Source: Silene noctiflora (Eukaryota; Streptophyta; Magnoliopsida; Caryophyllales; Caryophyllaceae). From it: a stretch of 25,700 bases of DNA. Each line of letters starts with the position of its first letter. Position 1 is the first letter of the stretch. Shown here piece after piece: positions 10,601 through 22,600 of the stretch. The notes beneath the pieces are model-generated. The model worked only from the letters and a program-made list of their open reading frames with translations, was not told where the DNA came from and made no database searches. Made by a program: the position numbers and the translations under genes. Location: assembly GCA_009801015.1 (NCBI GenBank), contig VHZZ01001343.1, forward strand, positions 52,547 through 78,246, written 5' to 3'.

Positions 10601-13600
10601 TTTTATTTTGTTACTTAGTAGTCAATCAATGTGATTCCCAACAAAATTATTGTTAAGGGCCACCCCTGAAATAGACTTCTGTGTTAATTTAACAAAGGGA
10701 TGTGATTGGGTCTAAATCTCCTTACCCCATCATAAACGGGAGCCTTTGAGGAAATGGGGAAAGTTATTGTTGTTGCATTCTTTTAATAGGTACGTTGAAC
10801 ACCCATCTGACTTAAAAGTGTTTAGTGCTACAATTTTATAAAGAGGTTAAAGCAAATGCCACGGAGCGAGAGCAATCTTCAAAAAGCAAGAGCACATTTA
10901 AACACAGAAACCCAAAAGCGGTAGTCCAACTTCAAGTATGATTGCTTTTCTCACAGGACTTCTACTCTCCAAGGTAAAGTGTAGAAGAGTCAAATTAGAA
11001 TTGAGGTACTGTCATAGTACGATGTAATTGTAATCTATATAAGCTAGGAATATAGCTTGCTTCAGCGACAAGTTACCGAACAACGAGAAGAAGTATCATA
11101 CTTGGGAGGTCTTGAAAAAAGAAGATTGGTTAGCACGTCCAGCATAACTTGAAACTGCCGAGAAGTCATTGTTGCCGTAATATTGTGAGAATTGAAAGTC
11201 AACTCTTTAAGTGGCTTCACCTGCAGTAAAGTAAAAAACAACAAATAGCCAACAAAAAGAAATAAGCAATCAGATAACAATTTACAAACAGCAGCAAAGC
11301 GCCTGGGGGGGGGGGGGTTGGGGGGCTGGGGGGGCTTAAGCCAGTGTCTCAGTGAGGCACTAACCAAAACACCTTGGGGTGCCTTATTGACAAGGCACAA
11401 CCAGAGAGATGCACTACTATGTAATTTCAATATTTTTTATACTGGCTCATTTATTATGCCATTTTGTTTGACACATCATCCCTAACGTTACTCATTTACA
11501 TGTTCACAGTAATCCAAAAAGGGACACACTCCACAAAACTTCCATCTAAAAAACACAAATTTGCTTGTATAAAGTGTCTCATATATATAAGTCACGCGCC
11601 TTCGCCTTCCACCTACCCCTTTGTCGCCTCGGTCCCTCCTTGCCTAAGTGCACCTCATGACTTTTAAAACCAGGAATCGGATTGACCAGGAACACCATAC
11701 CTTCAGATCTGGAGTCCCGCCTTTATGCCTTGTATAACGGAAATACATGTCACAGGGCATAAAAACTCTTTCAAGCAAAGCTCCGGTACGCTTCACTTTA
11801 GGCGAGTTTCTGCGAATCTTTGGAAGCCACTGTAGCCCAGCACCTGGATCAACATCAGTTGGAGCAACATGAGCCTGAACATGCTCTAACATTGCAGAGA
11901 ACTCCATTCGTTTCCAGGTCATTTCAGGTGCAGACTCGGGAGCTTTTACACTTTCGGAACCAAGCGCTTTCTCAATCACCTCGCCCACTTGAAGGACGGA
12001 ATGGAATGACCTTGCCAAGACTCGGCCGCTCACAGCAGCAAGCAGAAATCTACCCTGCAGAGCATAAGTGCAAATTTCAACAACAAAAAACAGAGACCCT
12101 AGTCAATTGTACCTTAAGAAGACATGGTTAGAATCAAGCCTCATTTACTGAAACACCCTCGTAAAGTTATGAAAATGGATAGGTTGTTCGAAGACCTCAT
12201 TTACTTCCTTTTTGTTCCCGTGCATGAAATGAATTTAGATAAGCAGCAACAGAGTGCAAAGAAAATAATAAATAAATAGTGCATTAATTAATGTTCAATC
12301 CTACATTATGATCGCTCAAAAGATTCATTTTTGTCAGCAAGAAATCACAGTTCACTAGATATCTTGACAGAAAAGGAGTTGAACAACGAATCTCTTTGAT
12401 CCTAACACAGTGATATCTTGACAGAAGAGGTTCGGGCAAAGCTCTGTGACTTTGATCAGAAAACTTACATTGGCTTCTTCTGAATGAAGATTGAACTGTG
12501 GTTCAATAACATTGACCATGAAATGACGAGTCCCTTCCTCCTGATCGTTCATATTTAAGCTGTTTGCTGTTGAAATAAGAAATGAGCCTTTGTTATAAGG
12601 TATGTGAATAAATCTCCATCAAAATTATAAGAAAGAATCATGAAAGAGCTGTGTGCTATTTATAGTTTACCATATTTTTCGCCTATTGAAGATAGGACAT
12701 AAGTTAAATGCAGCATTTTACCTAAGAACTACTCAAGATAGAATAAATTCCAGACTACATACAAAAATCATATTGATTGAGAAGCACAGTGTTTAACTAG
12801 CTACATTTACAATCAATCATACCAATGGAGATTGCAGAGACACTCTCGGTTTTAGCTGAATGTGATGGAGATGAACTCGATCCCGAAATTTCAGCCTGCT
12901 TTGGAGAGGAGGAATTTCCATCACCAGTTACGGAGACAAGACTCGGAGCATTATCATGTGGCTTATCTGCCTCGGAAGAACTTTGGGTCTCCTCAAGCAG
13001 CTTCTTCTGAGCATATTGTCGAGATGGAGAAGGCTTAGATGGAGCAAATGCTTTAGATAATCCGCCAACCCAAGACCAAACAGCATCTCGATTCTCAATG
13101 GTCCAGAGAAGCTTAAGACCATAAACAAAGACACGCTGGCAATTGTCAGCTATGACCACATTATACCCATCATCATCACTAGGATCAGACCGAGCATGTT
13201 CATCACTGTCACTACCATTTTCAAACTCAGATCTCACATATGTCATCTCGAGATTTTTCCTTCCAGCCTCTTGCCACGCCAGCAACCTCGCAGGATCTGC
13301 CTTTGGAGATTGTTTTCTAATGGTGAAATAATCACATGACAGCAGAAAACCATCATCACGGGACCTCTCAATGCCAGAACCTATTAAATTGTTCTTCTCC
13401 TGGACACCTTTATCCGTAGAAGCAGACTGTGAGCCTTTCCTAGTCATGCGAACTACTGTGGAAATACTTGTGCAATCTTCTCGATCTAAATATACTTTGG
13501 GCACATGCAAATCAAGTCCTTGATAAACAAGATCAAGAGGCTCACGCTTGCTATCAAAAGTATACTTTTGTCTTCCTCGACCATTGCACATTTCAAATTT

Positions 13601-16600
13601 CAACTTTGACATCTTAAAAGTAAGCCCTTTGGCGGGATCATCACTATCCAGTGGCAGGTGCTTTATACAAGTTGGTGTAGAATCAATTCGAAGCATAAAC
13701 TCCGTCATCACCCTGTCAAGTGACAAATTGCCTGACCTTGGAATTCTTGGCACTCCATAACGAGGCCACCTAGAATACGTACGTATTTTGTTAGGGGGAA
13801 GGTAATTCAAATTCCAAAACTTTACGATCCACGCCAAATCATGAGCACCAATTTTTATGATAGGATGACCACCCTCTACATCATAGGTTGAGGCACTGAC
13901 AGCACCGCCAAATGTTGTACCATCCTCGCCACCAGAGGACTGTGATGGTTTCTCAGAAGGAAGTGGCCTAAGCAAAAAATTAAAGCGCAGGGAAAGAGAG
14001 GTTGATCTGAAGGGATCGTATATTTTCTCACGAGGAAACCCTTCATTAGGAAGTGCAAAAAGGTAATGATTTAATGGTGTTCCGGAGTCACACTCCCACT
14101 CCATATTAACTTCCACAGAGAAGGATGGAGCTTCAACAACGGGAACAGAAATACCAGGCGGAAGTTTTAAGCCACGACTTTTAGCCAAATTCTCCAAGCT
14201 ACTAGTCAAAACTTTAAAGTCCTTAGTAGATGCATATATACGACCATCTGACTGATGGATCTCCATGTAACCAGTCAGAATCTGTAGCTTATCTAGCTTC
14301 TCATAAGGATCAGTAGTTGCAAGGACACTCCAACAATTTTCAGAAAAGAATAGAGAAACATGTCCATGCACGTAGTTTCTTACTTCATCCCACCACGGTA
14401 AGCTTTTTTCCTTTTTGGGCGGTGCAGGAGGAGGATCAGGATTCCTGATGCTCAGATTAGCCCTTCGAAGAGCCACTGTGAACGCATAGCTTATATCAGT
14501 AAAGACAGGCTCATAACCTACGCCAAATGAAACCTCTCCTCTTTGGAAATGGATAGGAAGATCTAGATATGTTTTCATGGGTGGGGTAGTTCCACTTGCC
14601 GAGCGAAGGAGGTCAACTTTTCTCCATTTCCCAACATACACGTCTTGGCGCATCTGAGGTTGGAAAGGAGTTGCCTGCAATTATCAAGCGCTCTGTCACA
14701 AATGCAGTAACCAATTTATACTAACTTTTTGTGAACAAAAGAAAGGAATCCCTGCGGGGGGGGGGGGGGGGGGGGGGGGAGAAAGAAATTCCAAGTGTTT
14801 AAAACCTATGAAAAAGTTAGGGTACTTCCATTATAACATTCTAGGGCATTAAAGTACAATTCAACCTCTTTGGCGGCAGTCAATTGTTTTGGCAAACTTA
14901 CCAAAGATTCCTGTTAGGAGCTAAGTTACTTTGACTCCCATTGGTGCCACACTTGTACGAGGTATGACACTCAAGTGTATGTGCACGGAATACATTTTAC
15001 GATCCTTACTAATCCAACACTTTTCCTAGGAAGATAAAAAAAAAACAGAGGTTCGTACAACATAAGTATAGGAAGAGACGGTGCATGAAGCAATTCGTAT
15101 GATTCTTGCCGGGTTACTCTTATGTTTTAAACATCTCTATTTCACTTTGGAAAACTCGTAAGTGTTTACATCCTCAGTTTTGAACGGATTCTTAGTGGGT
15201 TGTGTCTATGAACTGAGTCACGGCGTGTCCGACACTTGATATGAGATATGTAGCCATATACAACACACGTAAGACGTACCCAATTCCGGGTAACATTGTT
15301 TACGAGGATGATGTGATCATCACAGTCCCTTAACGGAAACTACCTTTGGCTTGACCGTACTTCTACTTGAACACAAATACTGTAATTCTACTTGAACACA
15401 AATACTTTGGCTTGACCGTAAACAATAAACAATGCTGACTTGAAAGCTTTTCTGGGGTTTAACAAGGCGCTCAAAATGAGCAACAATATTGAATAGTAGA
15501 GTACTGTTCTTTACACTTTTGGTTCACCTGTGGCTGGAAAAAAAAAAACTTCTTCACTTTGCATTCATGCTAAAAATAGAGGAGATACTTCAGGCATGAA
15601 GAAAGCCTTGGCTGCATTTCCTTTAGCTTTATTAGTCCACATCTTATGTTTGTTCTCTGAGATCAGAGGGAGATTAGATCTCGGGAAAAGTGTCAAATGG
15701 GACTGAGGAAAAAGTGGTTTAGACAAGCTTCTTCTCTCTCATAGTCTCACTTATCAATTGCTAAACTAACACTATTTGAAATGAGATTATATGCCGAAAG
15801 ACCAACACTGTCCTTGACATATTTGTAATAAAGGTGACTTAAAAGATAGCTTATGACTTGGATTTGGTACAAGCTTGACTGAGAAATAAGTTAGAAAATA
15901 CCACAAAGGAACAGACTCAACATATTAGATAGGAAAGATAAATCATATAACAGAAAATTACAGGAAGGCAATCTATTCTTACCTGCTGCGCAAGCACCAG
16001 GCAGCCTTCACATTTACCAGATGTGGCTGAAAAGATAGGGTCCGAATAATCCCTTATCTGAACAGCAAGTGTGCCAGTCCTTAAAATAATATTGCTTCCA
16101 TACAGTCTGGAAAAAGGTATATCATTCTCTACTGCAACAGGATCAAGTCTCCTTACAACTTCTATCATCCCGGCTTCACTACCTTCAATTTTTATCAAAG
16201 TGAGGTCCAAGTCTGTGGCTGTAATTGAAAGAAGAGAAGTTCTAGACTTGCTAGGCTTGAAACCTGCCTGGAACCCACTCCTACAGGCACCAGACCCTTC
16301 AGAAGAAACAAGTTTCTGGCATGCTGTGTAATAAGATTGGAATGACTGCTTATAGATGTCTTCCTGCAATTTCTGGATGGCGCAAGAATCTTGCAAATCT
16401 AAGTCAACTCCATTGTAATGGGCCCTTTGGACTGAGGTAGCGTCACAAGTATCAGCAGAAGTTGTGGGTTGCTCACCTTTAGTGACAAATTCATCAAGAA
16501 ACTTTAGTCTAATAGCCAACTCTCGGGCCTCATTCTTTAGGAGTCTGTAATGCTCATCAAGCCAGCCTTGCATCGGCTCCTCTTCAATATCAGCAGTCAG

Positions 16601-19600
16601 CTTACGTATGCAAAACTTGACATTGCCTAATTTTGAAGAGCTAGATTTTTTAGGTGCTGAGCTCTCTTTTCTAACAGGAAATATGATTTTTCTTTTCGCA
16701 GCCATAATAAGCTTCAATGCCCTCAACATATCCTCAACAGAATCATCAATGGCACGCAATTCCAGCCGATACGGCATACAAATATGAACATCAAGGCCTT
16801 GGATTACCCAGTCCCAAGTGGTAATCAGGCTAGCATCAGGGCCATTTGAAGTCTTAGGAATTCGAGAGATTTGCATCCTACTACTTTTAAAGATTCTACA
16901 GTCATTAAAACAGAACATTAGCCCCTCAAGAAGCACCCCAATGCGGGCATTCTCAGAAAATATTGACTGAACTTTTACAGTTGCTTCAACACCATCTCCA
17001 ACTTCTGCCGATATACTGAGCATTTCAACATCGACAGCAAATAAAGATTCTTTTTTCTTGCTCTTCTCTGCATGTTTAGATTCTGCAACAGCTTCAATCC
17101 CTAGTTCAGGTTGTGGCATAACAGTGGTTCCTTCTGTCAAATCACCATTAACTTCTTTAAGCTTTTGGTTGTGTACCAGTAATTTTATGTGCAACATAAG
17201 CTCAAAAAGTGATATCTGTACATCTGGCTCCCACCTAACAGCAATGTCAGTGGCACTGAAAAGAGAGCAGACAGCTATATCTTTAAGACCCCCAGAACGG
17301 CGTACAAATTTTGCATTTTGCATATCCAGCAGAAGTACTTTTGTTCCTAGTACATGATCATCTGGGTGCTCTTGGTAGATAGACCTAGCTCTTTCAAGTT
17401 CCATCTGGGTAGAATGTTTATCCTTGTTCAAACACACACTAAGATGTAAAATCTCAAGTGACACAAAGTACTTCAACTTTTTGCAGTCATGAGAAGCTGT
17501 GGAATAAACTTTTGCAGTTCTAGCAGTACCATCTGTACACTGTGTCACCACAAAACGACCTCCTTGTGACCCATAATTTACACGCTTGGGGTCTTCAATC
17601 GCTGTGTTCTCCAAGCCAACATCAGCGCAAAAATTCACAGAGCATCGTTCAAGATTCAGTTTGAAAAGACGGGTGCCTTTTCCTGATGATTTTGATGGTT
17701 GTCCTGCCCGCACAGGATTTTTCTTTCCAGAACCCGCCATTTTTTTTAAAAGAGCAACCAAGGATAACGCTGTAGTTACAAGTGCTTCCACACGCCTCAT
17801 GGTGAAATATATACCCATGCCCGTGACATCAACAGTAAGAGCTACTGTTGATTTTGCACCATCCTCTGGAAGCATATCGGCATCTTTTTTGCCCCAGTCC
17901 AGACCAACTTTTGCTATGTGTAATAAGCATCCAGAGTTAGTTTCAACACCAAATAGCGATTCTTTCAGGCATTCTTGATATTCATCAGCCAGATGCAAAT
18001 TCAATTCACCAAATTCTGCATGAACTGCAGTTCCTTTGCTTGATATATTATTTGCGAACACATGAGAAGATTGTGAGCAACCCTGGCAAAACAAAGAAAA
18101 TATGTCAATTGTGTTAGGAGAAAAGGATTGTTTAACTGGAAAAACTTTAAATACAAGCCTAGGAATGAAAGCTCCAACAAAGACCAAGGAGATGATCCAG
18201 AGATTAACATTACAGAATTAAACAATGGGGAGGCCATGCAGAAAATAGAAAACGAAAATCTTATAGGAACAACATCTACTGTTGGTGAACCCGTCTGGCC
18301 TTACTTATGGCACAACTTAAGCTAAGGAGCTTTATGCCTATTGGCAACAAGGAGTTCTAAAAATCAATCAAGTCCAGAAAGCATTGAGCAGATTCAGCAG
18401 TTGTTCAGTCTAAATGGACAGAAACGAGAAACATGTCTAGATGAGGATACCAGTCATCGGCAACTCACGGTTTATAGAAAGAATGTTACTTGTTACCAAT
18501 ATAGAGCCAGTGATAAACTGAAACTCGATCAGAATCCCACAACGTTGAAGATTAAGAAGCCACATCAATGTAAAAAAAATGACAGTGTAACTTTTACTTA
18601 CATGAAACAGAGGCAAACCACTCATGTTGTAGAGGATAATAGTCATTTCAGGGGCAGAGACTGTACAAGTAAACATGATAGCCTTCGATGCTGTTGACTT
18701 TGGTTTATCAACTGATGTGGTAACCTCCTCTTTTATCACCACCTTTTTCTTTTTGGCGAAGTGTAGGCGCAACCATGGTTCCAGTCGACTCAATATCAAA
18801 TTACACTGAGTACCCCCGAGCTTTACGTCAAACTCAGCTCTAACAGGTGACGTTGGCTGGAAAGATAGAAAAATACAAGTCAACGACTTAACATTCCTTA
18901 AGGACGCACACAACATAAACGAAAATAAGGTATATCAAGCTCTGTCACCATAGAAATTATAGCAGTAAACAACAGAAATACAATGTAAAACCAGTATATA
19001 ATATGCTACCTAAAATTCAAGTTCCCCTTTGAACGCGAATGACAATCCGTTGCATTACATTGAAATTCAATACTATACCTTAGTTTAAAGGAGGAGAAGA
19101 GCACCACACACGAAAAACAGCAAAAAGAATAAGCCCCAAAAGTCTATAACATTATACCACAACTCAAAAAACCAAGACATGGCAGAAAACATAAAGCTAA
19201 ATGGGAGCGAGAGAGTAGAGACGGAAATAAGAGAAAGGAAAATGCACAGATGAACCTAAAATTACCTGTAAGGGGATATACACAGAGGAGCCGACACTGA
19301 CCCGTAGTATCTCCAATATAGAAGTGTCACTATCTCTCAGAAGCTGATGAAGTATTCAGGAGAAAGATGAGTTCATAAGCAGATAGAAAATAAAACCATC
19401 AGGAATTGACACAAACAGAGTTTAATACATGCGCAAACCATACATGAATTTCACTGAAATCCAGTTGAATATCAAGACGGGTACTCTCCCCCACATCTTC
19501 ACTTGATCGAGACTTTATGCTTTTCAGTTGTATACCCTTGATATGATTCGCCACTGAAAGACCTTGTCCTTGATGCTCAAATGTAACACTCAATTTAGGC

Positions 19601-22600
19601 AGACTGAAGGCAGCCTGAAAATGTAGCATAGGATTCTCATGTTATTCTAGTTCAAACTCACTAGTGTTGAAAGAAATGAATGGGTAGCATTAGTAATAAG
19701 CAAACCTTATAAGAAGATAAAAGTTAAATAAATAAATAAATAAGATAAACCACGTGAGTAAATATTGTACAAGTAAGATTCACTAAAATATTAAACACCC
19801 CTACAGCATGTGAGATTGCGAGTCAGACAATAGCATGCAAAGATACATAAGGTGTCTTTTTTGGGAACACAATAAACAAACCCAAGCGTTTTTTTTTTTA
19901 AAGGTTAACGAAAGAACACCAAAGGACTGGCACACTAGCACCCATACAGAAATACACTGAGGAACTTATGCTCAAATACAAAAAGGAGAGCTGAATGTTA
20001 TGCTCTCAAACGAAACACAAATAATTTCATCAGCAAAGCGACGAAAGGTCAAATGATTATGAGAATGAACCACTTTTACTGCAATCAACAGAAATGCAAG
20101 CCATTTCACGATTTTTCAAGTGAGAGATGGTATTGATTGAAGGGCACCAAGAGTGACGCCCGTTACAGAAAGACACCAAGAAACCATTTCAAGCAAGTAG
20201 TCGATACAAAGGACTAGTCCTTGTTAAGACAGACTGAGAATTCTAAACCACAAGAAAGGGAAGTCAGCTGAGTACTGGATAGCAGTTTCAAGAAACCTAA
20301 CAAATATGAGACAACGGCATCCTAATGTATTTGCAAACTTTGTGAGAAAGGACTTAACCTTTTCCGGTAATATAGTTGAGAGCTTGGTCATGGAAGAAAG
20401 AGTTTGTTTCTTAGGAGGGTTTTTCACTACCCCAACATCAGCAGTTGACTCACAATCAGGTTCAGAAATGACAGTTGATGAAGTTTTGCGTTTCTGCAGC
20501 AGCTCCTCGTTCAGATTTATAGAAACTTCGCCACATGAAATGTCTAAATTCTTGACGACTATCCCACTTTCTCTGTTTCACAAAAAGAAAAAAATCGATG
20601 ATTACAACATAATTACAAAGAAAAAGAAAACAATGATTAATAAAGCGGAAGGCAAAGCAAGAAAGCTATTTTCTCCAAACTCCAGAGACAGATAGCACTC
20701 ACAATATTTTTTACATCTGAAATACAACCCTGGCTGAAGGTTAAAGCTAATCAAGAATTCAGCAACTAAATTTGGCTGTCATAATGGGCCAAATAAACCT
20801 AAAGCACAGACAAGAAGGTCATAGACTTAAATGGTATTTATCTCAACAAAGCTTTACAATCTGACTGAACTCATATGGCAAAGAGAGGGGTGCAAACTGC
20901 AGATCAATGATACGTTCCACCTCCCTTAGCACTTATGCCAAACCAAAAATACATTACAATGGGAAAACAGACATCTGGCTTCTACCACAATTTTCTGTTC
21001 TTTTCGCTGGAAATGACAAGGGCAAACCATGACTTAGAAAATGATAAACATAGATAAACAACAAGAAAATGCTTTAAAATCCCTAAATCTTAAGGATTTG
21101 AATAAAGAACTGAGGGCAAAGCTCAAAGGGTTCCCAAGGCGTCACAAAATTCTGCAGCACCCGAAGGTAGTCTCTCTCTATTGAGCTTAAAATATATATG
21201 ACACGACAAATAGACTAAACTTCAAGTTAGAAGAAAGTTTGATGGTAATGGAAGTGAATACAGGATACTACAACAATAATTATAGGTCATTACCTAACCA
21301 ATATACGAGTAGGCAAGTTCAAAACTTAAATAATCTTGATCCATCATTTCTAGCATCGCCAGAAAAAGTCTAGATATAAGATACGCATATGCAAGTTCAG
21401 GTGAGTATGTAACAACCATTAACAGATGAAAACCCAAAAACTAAAAAAACAAAAGGATGCCACAAAAAAACAAAATACCTACCTGTTATGACCAAACTCA
21501 CAAGAAAGTGACAGCTCCTCGCAGTTAAAAGAAGACAAGGCCTGGTCGGACATTGCAGTGGATAACTGGCTAGCAGTAAGATCTACCTCATCAACATGGC
21601 TTGAAGATTCATCATGACTGATGCGTTGTTCTCCCACTTGAGCAACAATAGGTGAAAGGAACAACTTAATGAAGAGACTGGGTTTGGTATTTCCATCTTT
21701 AGATATATCAACCCTCAGATCCTTAACTTCTAAGCTCACCTTGGGTGTCTGCAATGTCAACAGACATCTTGAGATAAAAAAACACAAAAGTCCAAACAAA
21801 ACTTCCTTATATCTAGTGATCAGCATGGAGACATAAATTCCGCCACAAATGTATAAGCCTAACAAAACTTTATATAAAGTAAGAATTGAGAACGACAGCA
21901 ACTTGTCAATGAGGTAAATATACCGTACAAACAGAGTTTCGCATTTAAATTTGTAAAGATCAAGAATAATATCCATACAACGTAACAGGTCTTTTTAATA
22001 GGGATGCATGCCATATAAATCAAGAAAACATACTAAATTACCAAATTCAACCTTACTACTTAAGTAGTACCAAAAGAGCTGAAACTATGACTATCAACTA
22101 AAGATTGAAAATTGCAATGTGAAGAAGGGCCAAAATGCGTCAAAGGTACCTTCAACGCCAATTCTGTCACAGAAACTGAGAGGAATCGAGCAATGTTGGC
22201 TATAACCATCCATTTTCCCCTACCTGCAGAGCGGGGTTTGTGTGCCCTAGTTTTATGAGTCCCCTTTGATGTACCTTTGTTTGACTTTGTCGACCTCATC
22301 ACAACTTCTAAGTCGCAAATCAAGACTTGCAGCTTCGGATCTCGTGAGAAGAACCCAGCCCCAAGTTTGACCAAAGACTGACGCAAACTGAGTCTGATTT
22401 CACCAACGGACACGGATTCAATAGAACCCTGTGAGTTATTAATATTAATTCATAAGAAAATCCGTGAAATAGAACATTGCAGACATTGGAATGTAAAAAT
22501 TGTAAGAATTTTCTTAATGGTATGACACAAAGACATAAAGCATCCAAGCAATGCATCATTTTACAATCATGCTAATATCCAACTAGCAGTCTGGCACTCA

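Larger units (their letters stand above)
14675..15982 (-). other. SABRE intron 9
   Basis: 1,308 bases, between the two giant exons. It holds a 24-base G homopolymer (14756-14779) and a small compound repeat (15344-15420). No open frame or element ends seen. Confidence 0.88.

Noticed and set aside
17586-17978. A 130-codon + strand frame
   Set aside because: Fully antisense to SABRE exon 9; open frames opposite long exons are expected by chance.
18341-18697. A 118-codon + strand frame
   Set aside because: It lies antisense across SABRE intron 8 and exon 8; it has no domain and no promoter-like sequence.
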